Source: Phycisphaeraceae bacterium
GTDB taxonomy: Bacteria; Planctomycetota; Phycisphaerae; Phycisphaerales; Phycisphaeraceae
NCBI GenBank assembly: GCA_028281215.1
Contig: JANQKH010000391.1
Location: forward strand, 1-6,502
Direction: 5' to 3'
DNA: 6,502 bases
Shown: positions 1-5,035 of the stretch, in pieces
Numbering within the stretch: the stretch's first letter is position 1
Layout: each line of letters begins with the position of its first letter
Made by a program: the position numbers and the translations under genes
Notes under the pieces: generated by a model
The model's database searches: none
Seen by the model: the letters and a program-made list of their open reading frames with translations, nothing else
What the model was told of the DNA's origin: nothing

Positions 1-8
1 CCGTACCC

Positions 9-1022
9 ATGCCGGCGCCACAGAAAAAAGGCGGCGGCGTGATCGCCAAACTGTTCGGCACCATGCTGATCTCACTGTTCATTCTTTCCGTCCTGCTGAA
101 CGTTTATCTCGGCAGTCTACTGATGGCGATGATGGCCGGCCCGCGCGAGGTGCCCTACCGCGCCGGCGACACCGCTGAACGCATTGTCATCGTGCCCATC
201 ACCGGCGCGATCACCGGCAATACCGAGGCGTTCGTCACCGCCGCGTTCGATGCCATGGACGAAAACCCCAACAACCTACCCAAAGCCGTGATTATCCGCG
301 TCGATTCACCCGGCGGCGCCGTCGGCCCCTCCGATCGCATCCTCGAACGCATCAACCGATTCAAGCAGGACCACCAGGGCATCAAGATCGTCGCCAGCTA
401 CGGCTCGATCGCGGCGAGCGGTGGATATTACGTTTCCTGTTCCGCGGACCACATCATGGCTGAACCGATCTGCATCAATGGTTCGATCGGTGTGATCGCA
501 CAGATTCCGACCTTTGAAAAGATGCTCGACAATCTGGGCATCGAACCGGTGACCATCGTCGCTGACGGATCGCCGAAGAAGGACGTCGCCAACAACATGA
601 TGCGTTCGTTCAACGAAGAAGACGTGGCCAAGTTCAAAGAGATTTTGAATCAGGCGCACGACCGTTTTGTTGATGTGGTGCACACCGGCCGCAAGACCGT
701 ACACGCCGACCTCAAGCGTGAAGATATCGCCGCCGTCGCCAACGGCAACACCTACACCACCGCCCAGGCGATCGAGCACAAACTGATCGACAGCGAAGGT
801 TATCTGGAAGACGCGATCAACGAAACGATCAAACTCGCCGGCATCAGTTCCAAACCGCGCATCACCGTCGTCCAATCGCCCCGCCGATTTACCATGATGG
901 ACATGCTCGGCAAAGCCGCCAGCGACGAACCCATCATCAACCTGGACGGCCAACAAATCCGCGAAACGCTGATCGACTTGTCGACGCCGAGGATTGAGTA
1001 CCGGTACACCGGGGCATATTGA
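9..1022 (+). CDS. sppA: SppA-type signal peptide peptidase (S49 family)
   Basis: 337-residue membrane-anchored serine protease of the S49 family. Members cut leftover signal peptides in the membrane after secretion. A hydrophobic anchor spans about residues 13-42, so the catalytic domain should face the periplasm. The core shows VDSPGG (98-103), then IAASGGYY with the predicted nucleophile Ser137, and GSIGVI (158-163). The general-base lysine of the Ser-Lys dyad is most likely Lys191 in SPKKD (188-192), 54 residues after the serine; the Bacillus SppA dyad has a similar spacing. The length fits the short single-domain SppA form rather than the double-length E. coli form. The C-terminus after about residue 285 is a short family-variable tail. 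The start at ATG 9 is the first in the window, but the frame stays open to the window edge, so an upstream start cannot be excluded. An intrinsic terminator follows the stop. Confidence 0.93.
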   Translation: MPAPQKKGGGVIAKLFGTMLISLFILSVLLNVYLGSLLMAMMAGPREVPYRAGDTAERIVIVPITGAITGNTEAFVTAAFDAMDENPNNLPKAVIIRVDSPGGAVGPSDRILERINRFKQDHQGIKIVASYGSIAASGGYYVSCSADHIMAEPICINGSIGVIAQIPTFEKMLDNLGIEPVTIVADGSPKKDVANNMMRSFNEEDVAKFKEILNQAHDRFVDVVHTGRKTVHADLKREDIAAVANGNTYTTAQAIEHKLIDSEGYLEDAINETIKLAGISSKPRITVVQSPRRFTMMDMLGKAASDEPIINLDGQQIRETLIDLSTPRIEYRYTGAY

Positions 1023-1050
1023 TTGACAACGTGAAAACAACGAATCTCTG

Positions 1051-1085
1051 AACAGGCCCGGTTTCAACCGGGCCTGTTTCTATTT
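1051..1085 (+). terminator. Rho-independent terminator after sppA
   Basis: An 11-bp perfect stem, AACAGGCCCGG (1051-1061) with CCGGGCCTGTT (1068-1078), encloses a 6-nt loop. It is followed by the T-rich run TTTCTATTT. It starts 28 nt after the sppA stop, so it should end that transcript and isolate sppA from the pseudopilin gene. Confidence 0.9.
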
Positions 1086-1171
1086 GGCCCCGGACTCCCA
1101 ACATGACGCAAGACATGCCATAACTCGGCGGCAACAAACCTGATGTCGCATGCCGCGCACCGACCTGCTTC

Positions 1172-1248
1172 TCATTCCAGCGCAAGCTGGAATCCACAAA
1201 AACCTCAGCCGCGCCGACAACCATGGATTCCTGTTTTCACAGGAATGA
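1172..1248. repeat. ATTCC-type palindromic repeat (MITE-like, dRS3/REP-like)
   Basis: The element is built from two hairpins. The left stem is ATTCCAGC (1174-1181) with GCTGGAAT (1186-1193) around the loop GCAA. The right stem is ATTCCTGT (1227-1234) with ACAGGAAT (1239-1246) around TTTC. Together they form an overall inverted repeat: TCATTCC (1172-1178) matches GGAATGA (1242-1248), and GGAATCCA (1189-1196) matches TGGATTCC (1224-1231). This resembles, from memory, the ATTCC...GGAAT palindromic repeats scattered through Neisseria (dRS3) and many other proteobacteria. No transposase is encoded and no clear target duplication is visible. The structure is read directly from the sequence; the family assignment is inference. 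Confidence 0.75.
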
Positions 1249-1326
1249 CTTGGGAATGCATAAAGTTGAAACCGGGGCCTAATATCGCGACACCACCACC
1301 CATCCCACCAAAACCCCACATCCATC

Positions 1327-1352
1327 CGGTATAATCACATCAACTCTCAGGG
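1327..1352 (+). promoter_or_regulatory. Probable -10 box and weak RBS for the pseudopilin gene
   Basis: A perfect TATAAT lies at 1330-1335, 23 nt before the ATG at 1359, giving a predicted leader of under 20 nt. The region 16-18 bp further upstream (about 1306-1313) has no TTGACA-like -35 box. AGGG (1349-1352) is a weak ribosome binding site 6 nt from the start. The 9-mer CGGTATAAT recurs at 4810-4818. Confidence 0.55.
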
Positions 1353-1358
1353 CATCCA

Positions 1359-2147
1359 ATGTCTGCCATTCACCGAATCCGCGGATTCTCCCTCATGGAA
1401 ATGCTCGTCGTGATCTCCGTGATCACCATGCTGATGGCGATGTTGTTGCCCGCACTCGGCAAAGCGCGCTACCGCGCCAGGCTCGTCAAGTGTCAGGTCA
1501 ACATTGATTCGCAGTTCCAGGCGCAAACCGTGCTCGCCGACGAACACAACGGCCGGTTCTGGCAGCACAACGATTACAGCGCTGACTATCTCCGCTCCGG
1601 CAACGCCGACAACAGCGTGTGGGAGACGATTCATCGCGGCCGATACCTTTCCGACGGCATGGCGACCATCTGTCCCATCCAGGAAAAAGCCGGCGGCGTG
1701 TGGGACAACGCCGCGCATGTGCGATATACGGATCCCTACTGGGACGGTTCAACTTACGCCGGTTGGTACGCCGAAACGCCGCAGGTGCTGACCACCTACA
1801 TGTGGTTCGCCAACTACCAGACCGGCAACGGCACCGTGCCGAACGGTGTGCCCACATTGTTTCTTTCCGTCGATGGTCAAGCTGAACCCGTTTGGCCGAA
1901 GACGATCCAACAGGCAACCAGCGATGCCGCCGTCGTCACCCATCGCATCTCCGGCGGACCGGGTTACGCGTCACACGACCTGGGCCACCTCGGCCTCGGT
2001 CTGGCGATCGACGCAAGCCAACTGCTCAAATACACACCCGAACAACCCGTCGGATTCGCAGACGGCCACGTCATCGCTCGCACACCCACCGAAATCAAAC
2101 AACGCACACTCATCAACTCCGGCGGCATCGGGTATTACTGGTACTAA
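1359..2147 (+). CDS. Prepilin-like protein with type IV N-methylation motif (planctomycete pseudopilin family)
   Basis: 262 residues. The N-terminus MSAIHRIRG precedes FSLMEMLVVI, a type III prepilin signal: PilD-type peptidase should cut after Gly9 and methylate Phe10, and the conserved Glu is at mature +5 (Glu14). The hydrophobic helix runs to about residue 31, followed by LLPALGKARYRARLVKC (29-45), a run typical of the large planctomycete families of pilin-like proteins. Near the end, VGFADGHV (231-238) matches the DG(H) motif common in those proteins. The middle is a tryptophan- and tyrosine-rich globular head. The exact role is unknown; such proteins are usually annotated as type II secretion or type IV pilus-like pseudopilins, and this one has no secretion genes beside it. 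It has its own TATAAT promoter and may be cotranscribed with the MotA-like gene 57 bp downstream. Confidence 0.87.
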   Translation: MSAIHRIRGFSLMEMLVVISVITMLMAMLLPALGKARYRARLVKCQVNIDSQFQAQTVLADEHNGRFWQHNDYSADYLRSGNADNSVWETIHRGRYLSDGMATICPIQEKAGGVWDNAAHVRYTDPYWDGSTYAGWYAETPQVLTTYMWFANYQTGNGTVPNGVPTLFLSVDGQAEPVWPKTIQQATSDAAVVTHRISGGPGYASHDLGHLGLGLAIDASQLLKYTPEQPVGFADGHVIARTPTEIKQRTLINSGGIGYYWY

Positions 2148-2152
2148 AAACG

Positions 2153-2165
2153 GAGCCCGGGGCTC
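2153..2165 (+). other. Short hairpin between pseudopilin and MotA-like genes
   Basis: GAGCC (2153-2157) and GGCTC (2161-2165) form a 5-bp GC-rich stem with a 3-nt loop, 5 nt after the pseudopilin stop. No T-run follows, so it is a weak attenuator or mRNA-stabilising stem at most, and the two genes may still be cotranscribed. Confidence 0.3.
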
Positions 2166-2192
2166 AACAAACATCACCATCCCACGTTGAAC

Positions 2193-2196
2193 GGAG
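2193..2196 (+). promoter_or_regulatory. Ribosome binding site that fixes the MotA-like start
   Basis: GGAG sits 8 nt before ATG 2205. This favours that ATG over the in-frame TTG at 2187, which has no such site. It is the clearest Shine-Dalgarno sequence in the window. Confidence 0.65.
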
Positions 2197-2204
2197 TCAA
2201 CACC

Positions 2205-2963
2205 ATGAAATCCTTTGGCTGGTTCTTCCTTGCCGGCGCGTTTTATTGGGCCACGACATCCGCCGGCAACTTCTCTTGGTTTATTGACAGCACCTCGATC
2301 ATCTGGATCGCGCTCACCGTCATGGGCGGACTCTGGGCATCGTTCGGCCCCGGGCCTGTGTACGCCGCGTTTGAATCCATGCTGCTCAACAAACCGATGG
2401 ACGCCGACCAGAAAAGGCGTTTCGCCAGTGTCTTCCGCCAGGGCCATCAACTGTCGTGGGGTTCCGGCCTGATCGGCATGTTCATCGGGCTGATCGTCAT
2501 GCTCCAGAACATGGACGATCCCGCCGCCATCGGACCCGGCATGGCGGTCGCCCTGCTCGTCGCCTTCTACGGCGCAATCCTCGCCGAGTTCCTCTTCGGC
2601 CCACTCCACTACGCGATCATGAATCGAACCGCCATCCCCCACAACACGCACGACGCCGAAGCGAACGAAAAAACAGACGAACAAAAGAGAGCAGGTAAAA
2701 CCGATGACGACGACGAACTGGACAAGGAACACACCCGCCTCAACGGCAAAATGACCGGCATCGCCTCGGCTGTGATCTTCCTCATCGTGACCAGCCTCTT
2801 CATCGTGACGCTCTCGGTCTCCGAAGCCTCCAATATGGACATCTGGCGGATCAAATCCCAACAGGTCAAAGAATCGTTCGGACCTGACGGCACCGGCGGC
2901 GATCCATCCTCGGAACTGATCGACAAACTCGATGCTATCAAGAACATCAATCCAGATGAGTAG
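2205..2963 (+). CDS. MotA/TolQ/ExbB-type proton-channel family membrane protein
   Basis: 252 residues from ATG 2205. Predicted membrane segments lie at about residues 4-21, 31-48, 87-102 and 109-136, plus a fifth at 183-206. FIDSTSIIWIALTVMGG (27-43) matches the MotA pattern after TM1. GLIGMFIGLIVMLQNMDDP (88-106), followed by IGPGMAVALLVAFYGAILA (109-127), matches the MotA TM3-TM4 signature that lines the proton path. The family uses proton flow through a partner (MotB, ExbD or TolR) to drive mechanical work. Two things differ from flagellar MotA: the TM2-TM3 cytoplasmic loop is only about 38 residues against about 100, and TM4 is followed by an acidic linker (146-176, with DDDDELDKE) and an extra helix. 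No MotB/ExbD-like gene lies next to it. It may share a transcript with the pseudopilin gene. The family call is firm; the function is open. Confidence 0.82.
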   Translation: MKSFGWFFLAGAFYWATTSAGNFSWFIDSTSIIWIALTVMGGLWASFGPGPVYAAFESMLLNKPMDADQKRRFASVFRQGHQLSWGSGLIGMFIGLIVMLQNMDDPAAIGPGMAVALLVAFYGAILAEFLFGPLHYAIMNRTAIPHNTHDAEANEKTDEQKRAGKTDDDDELDKEHTRLNGKMTGIASAVIFLIVTSLFIVTLSVSEASNMDIWRIKSQQVKESFGPDGTGGDPSSELIDKLDAIKNINPDE

Positions 2964-3005
2964 CGACAACCCAGTGCGTAACAATACTTCCACTCCCCAC
3001 CGAGC

Positions 3006-3039
3006 CGGGCTTTGCGAGCCCGATTCGAGCGAAGCTCGA
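3006..3039. repeat. Two tandem hairpins between convergent genes
   Basis: CGGGCT (3006-3011) pairs with AGCCCG (3017-3022), and TCGAGC (3025-3030) pairs with GCTCGA (3034-3039) across a 3-nt GAA loop. They lie between the 3' ends of the MotA-like gene (+) and the VOC gene (-). They could act as a bidirectional transcription stop, but neither strand shows a T-run. Confidence 0.5.
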
Positions 3040-3050
3040 TCAACTGAACC

Positions 3051-3137
3051 GCCGAACGTGAAGGTGTCGGCGAGGGTCAAGACATATCAGACACCGTTTC
3101 AATCCCATTGGTTTTCAGATCGATCCCCTTGTTAGCC
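3051..3137 (-). other. Possible degenerate attC-like site downstream of the VOC gene (weak)
   Basis: On the minus strand, GGCTAAC (3137-3131) begins 16 nt after the VOC stop and GTTCGGC (3057-3051) lies 87 nt away end to end. Each differs from the attC core consensus (RYYYAAC, GTTRRRY) at one position. Beyond AAC/GTT and a short AAGG/CCTT match, the arms barely pair. This is suggested mainly by the better site at 3583-3713 and may be chance. Confidence 0.2.
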
Positions 3138-3153
3138 GGTAGTGCGATCACGG

Positions 3154-3537
3154 CTAAACTGGCTCATGAAAGTAATAGCACAGACCATCGGGCGCGACGA
3201 CGGAAAACACCTGATACCTTTGGCCATCACGCTCATCAACGCGCAAGTTGCTGATTTCCACGCCCCTGGACGATAGTTCGTCCTTCACGCCCTGAATGTT
3301 GCGGACCAAAACAGCCGCGCCATCCTGCGAGGCATCGCCACCGTTCACGGCAAAGCCAATTCTGGTGTCATCACGCTCCAGTATGACCGTCGGTACTGGC
3401 TCCACTCTGCGTTCAACCTCGATCATGCCGAAATGCGTTGAGTACCACGCTACCGCAACATCCAGATCGGTCACGGGAAGCGCCAACACATCCTGCTGAT
3501 AAGGAAACGCAGCTTTGAATTCTTGCGCATTGGCCAT
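3154..3537 (-). CDS. VOC-family protein (glyoxalase / bleomycin-resistance fold)
   Basis: 127 residues, the usual size of a single-module pair of beta-alpha-beta-beta-beta units. The first unit is LALPVTDLDVAVAWYSTHFGM (18-38), typical of the opening strand and helix. The second runs from GAAVLVRNIQGVKDELSSRGVEI (73-95) to VVAPDGLCYYFHEP (113-126), matching the family's closing PDG...E pattern. Glu125 is in the position of the usual C-terminal metal ligand, but the first strand lacks the usual His, so metal-dependent catalysis is uncertain. Substrate cannot be told: this fold covers lyases, dioxygenases and antibiotic-binding proteins. It lies downstream of the TIR gene on the same strand, 45 nt past the end of an attC-like site, so it may be a separate gene cassette. 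Proteins of this fold are frequent cassette cargo. The upstream Shine-Dalgarno match is poor. Confidence 0.85.
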   Translation of the reverse strand: MANAQEFKAAFPYQQDVLALPVTDLDVAVAWYSTHFGMIEVERRVEPVPTVILERDDTRIGFAVNGGDASQDGAAVLVRNIQGVKDELSSRGVEISNLRVDERDGQRYQVFSVVAPDGLCYYFHEPV

Positions 3538-3582
3538 TGAACTTAAGTCCGCTCTGCTCTCCGATATGACATGCTTGCGTGC

Positions 3583-3713
3583 GCCTAACGACCGAGGTAA
3601 CCGGGTTGGTGGACCAACGGAGTTGACGTTGGCATACCGATGAATTGTAAACGAAGGAAAAGTCGTTGAAAAACAGAGAGGCGAGCCAACTTCGGTTCAC
3701 CGATTTGTTATTC
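3583..3713 (-). other. Candidate integron attC recombination site between TIR and VOC genes
   Basis: Read on the minus strand, the site runs from GAATAAC (3713-3707) to GTTAGGC (3589-3583). The latter is a perfect match to the GTTRRRY core. TAAC pairs with GTTA. After about 9 unpaired nt on each side, AACCGAAGTTGG (3697-3686) pairs with CCAACCCGGTT (3609-3599): AACCG with CGGTT, GTTGG with CCAAC, one G-T pair and one extra base on the 5' arm. Extra bases on that arm are the hallmark that orients attC sites. The 76-nt centre is a variable hairpin-rich section. Total length is 131 nt, within the known attC range. The stop codon TAA of the TIR gene (3710-3708) lies inside the first core box, as in many real cassettes. 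The first core box (GAATAAC) deviates from RYYYAAC at two positions. Confidence 0.65.
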
Positions 3714-4418
3714 GTCTTTCTGTTCATCCACGTCGTCGGACGGTTCCTGATACGTGGATTCAAACTCGTCTCGAAACTCGACAATGTTCTCGTGAAGCGA
3801 CTCAAGCATCTGCTTCCGTGTGCCTATGTTGTCGAGAAATCGCTTGAGCGCATCTTTCGACATCTCCATCTGGCGAAGACGATCTGCGACAGTGCTTGCC
3901 TCATGTTCGATCACCAACACGTGGCCGATTTCATGCGAGAGCAACGAGCTAATTGACTGTTTGTCAAGATCCGGCATGGCCGGTGGAAGGCCATGCAACG
4001 ATCGAATTAGGCTCTCCACATTGCTGTCAAAGGTCTTGGAACCGGGACGTCCTTTTGTCCAATCGTGATAGATAAGGCGCGCGTATCGCGGTGGCAAGGG
4101 TGTGTCATCAAGGCGGATCACTTGGATCCCAAAGTTGGAGTCTTTGATACTGCGTGCGATGGCCAGTTCATCTTCGAACTGCACATAGTCCGATTCGGAT
4201 GCGGCTTGAGACCAGAAGAGTATCAAGGCGGTAGCACGCGCGATATTGCTTTCGATTTCGTCGGTAAGTGTTTTTCCGGGCCGGAAGCTCCATTCATCGA
4301 GTATGGCGTCCATCCCAGCAGAGCGAATTTGATTCCCCACTTCGCGAACCACAGGCTTGTCGGTCGCTTGGTGCGAGAGGAACACGTTGTGGCGTGGATT
4401 GGGAATTGCATCACCCAT
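3708..4418 (-). CDS. TIR-domain protein (probable NAD-cleaving or signalling effector)
   Basis: 236 residues from ATG 4418. The TIR domain covers about residues 10-142. HNVFLSHQATDK (10-21) is the first strand and loop, ILDEWSFRPGKTL (39-51) is the BB-loop region, and ILFWSQAASESDYVQFEDE (66-84) contains YVQFE, where Glu82 aligns with the catalytic glutamate of NAD-hydrolysing TIR domains. VIRLDD and LPPRYARLIYHDW complete the fold. Bacterial TIR domains commonly degrade NAD+ or make NAD-derived signals in antiphage defence; that role is inferred here. The C-terminal 86 residues are helical and charged, include SLLSHEIGHVLVIEH (158-172), and end in an acidic tail. The frame stays open to 4595, but the extra 59 residues lie over two hairpins and look non-coding, so the Met directly before the domain was chosen. 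No clear Shine-Dalgarno sequence is seen. Sampled GC is lower than in the flanking genes, and an attC-like site overlaps the stop. Confidence 0.82.
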   Translation of the reverse strand: MGDAIPNPRHNVFLSHQATDKPVVREVGNQIRSAGMDAILDEWSFRPGKTLTDEIESNIARATALILFWSQAASESDYVQFEDELAIARSIKDSNFGIQVIRLDDTPLPPRYARLIYHDWTKGRPGSKTFDSNVESLIRSLHGLPPAMPDLDKQSISSLLSHEIGHVLVIEHEASTVADRLRQMEMSKDALKRFLDNIGTRKQMLESLHENIVEFRDEFESTYQEPSDDVDEQKDE

Positions 4419-4446
4419 AACGAATAACAGTTGATGAGTCGGAATT

Positions 4447-4513
4447 TTTCCGTTGTTCTGGTGATTGCCTTGGAACAACGGAAACCGGAACACCGTTTTA
4501 CGGCGGTGTTCCG
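4447..4513. repeat. Twin hairpins upstream of the TIR gene
   Basis: Hairpin A is a perfect 12-bp stem: TTTCCGTTGTTC (4447-4458) with GAACAACGGAAA (4473-4484), loop 14 nt. Hairpin B is a perfect 10-bp stem, CGGAACACCG (4486-4495) with CGGTGTTCCG (4504-4513), loop 8 nt, only 1 nt away. The near edge is 28 nt from the chosen TIR start. Without a T-run on either side they are not classic terminators; an operator, RNA leader structure or recombination site is possible. Confidence 0.6.
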
Positions 4514-4642
4514 ACCGGATGTCCTTCACCCGGGTATGCCCAATTATCGCGAAGCCTCGCACATCGGTCAATGACAATCGCGGAGCTACGAACATCTTGC
4601 AGCGAGTTGATGGATGTGGCTCTTCATCATTCTCACAGCCCA

Positions 4643-4713
4643 GTAGGTCCGGGCCTGCCCGGACACGGTTGGAAGTTGTGGTTTCATGCCTGTCCGGGCG
4701 GGCTCGGACCTAC
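4643..4713. repeat. 71-bp stem-loop with GTAGGTCCG ends
   Basis: The 23-nt arms at 4643-4665 and 4691-4713 are inverted copies with two differences, both of which become G-U pairs in RNA on this strand. The loop is 25 nt. Each arm is itself nearly palindromic: GTCCGGGC (4647-4654 region) with GCCCGGAC in the left arm, and GTCCGGGC (4692-4699) with GCTCGGAC (4702-4709) in the right. This gives a potential cruciform or four-way structure. No protein is encoded. Confidence 0.7.
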
Positions 4714-4718
4714 GTTCT

Positions 4719-4762
4719 GATCTGTGTGCCACGGCTGGCAAGCCAGCCATGGCACACAGATC
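4719..4762. repeat. 44-bp near-perfect palindrome (TGTGCCA...TGGCACA type)
   Basis: The 21-nt arms at 4719-4739 and 4742-4762 are inverted copies with one mismatch (C4732 opposite A4749) around a 2-bp AA centre. The outer part reads GATCTGTGTGCCA and the inner part GGCTGGC. It lies 5 bp after the 71-bp stem-loop. From memory, TGTGCCA/TGGCACA palindromes recur between genes in planctomycetes. It is very GC-rich, with no T-run next to it. Confidence 0.7.
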
Positions 4763-4795
4763 GGACTAAATGCTTTCGCCCTGTGGCCGAATTTT

Positions 4796-4818
4796 CGAAC
4801 TTGAAAGTTCGGTATAAT
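4796..4818 (+). promoter_or_regulatory. Palindrome abutting a TATAAT box
   Basis: CGAACTT (4796-4802) and AAGTTCG (4805-4811) are perfect inverted repeats 2 bp apart. They end immediately before TATAAT (4813-4818). This arrangement resembles a -10 box with an operator in the spacer. No -35 box is found at the right distance, and the only downstream frame (ATG 4825) is 28 codons, so a real promoter here would most likely make a non-coding RNA. Confidence 0.35.
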
Positions 4819-5035
4819 TTTGGTATGCTCACAAGCCATGTCTCACCGGACGGGACACCCTGGGTTATCGCATGCGCCGCGGTTGTCGCTGGAGGGGTTT
4901 GGCCGCCGTGAGGGTTTGGCGTCGCCGGCGGTGGTTGTGTGTTTCGACGCCACGCGCACAAACATCGGCACCGGGTTTTCGCTGCGGCGCCTGGTGACGA
5001 TGTCTGTGCGCATAGATGTCGTCATTTCGTGTCCG

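Larger units (their letters stand above)
1023..1358. other. Intergenic region with terminator, MITE-like repeat and promoter
   Basis: This 336-bp gap holds the sppA terminator, a palindromic repeat at 1172-1248 and a TATAAT box at 1330-1335. Short open frames here (for example 1143-1334 on + and 1080-1325 on -) are translations through the repeat and are not credible genes. No RNA gene was recognised. Confidence 0.75.

Noticed and set aside
158..172. HExxHxxxxxH-like pattern in the TIR protein (residue numbers, not bases) read as a zinc metalloprotease site
   Set aside because: The metzincin glycine is missing, the surrounding sequence looks like a single charged helix, and no protease domain of suitable size fits in the remaining ~85 residues.
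1023..1028. TTGACA just after the sppA stop as a -35 box
   Set aside because: No -10 box at the right distance, and a strong terminator follows immediately.
306..1067. 253-codon minus-strand frame opposite sppA
   Set aside because: Antisense shadow of a well-supported SppA gene in high-GC DNA, and it crosses the terminator hairpin.
1086..1279. GGCCCCGG (1086-1093) and CCGGGGCC (1272-1279) as terminal repeats of a ~194-bp element around the ATTCC repeat
   Set aside because: Only 8 bp of simple GC-rich sequence, with no target duplication; chance is the simpler explanation.
1971..3080. 369-codon minus-strand frame opposite the pseudopilin end and the MotA-like gene
   Set aside because: Low-complexity Asp/Glu/Gly/His-rich translation with no domain; the plus-strand genes have clear family signatures.
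2976..3137. GTTACGC (minus strand, 2982-2976) as the partner box of an attC starting at 3137
   Set aside because: TAACAA/TTGTTA pairs well, but the span is 162 nt, longer than usual for attC, and no inner boxes pair.
4419..4595. 59-residue N-terminal extension of the TIR protein
   Set aside because: It would be translated through two perfect hairpins, has no recognisable domain, and a Met lies just before the TIR fold.
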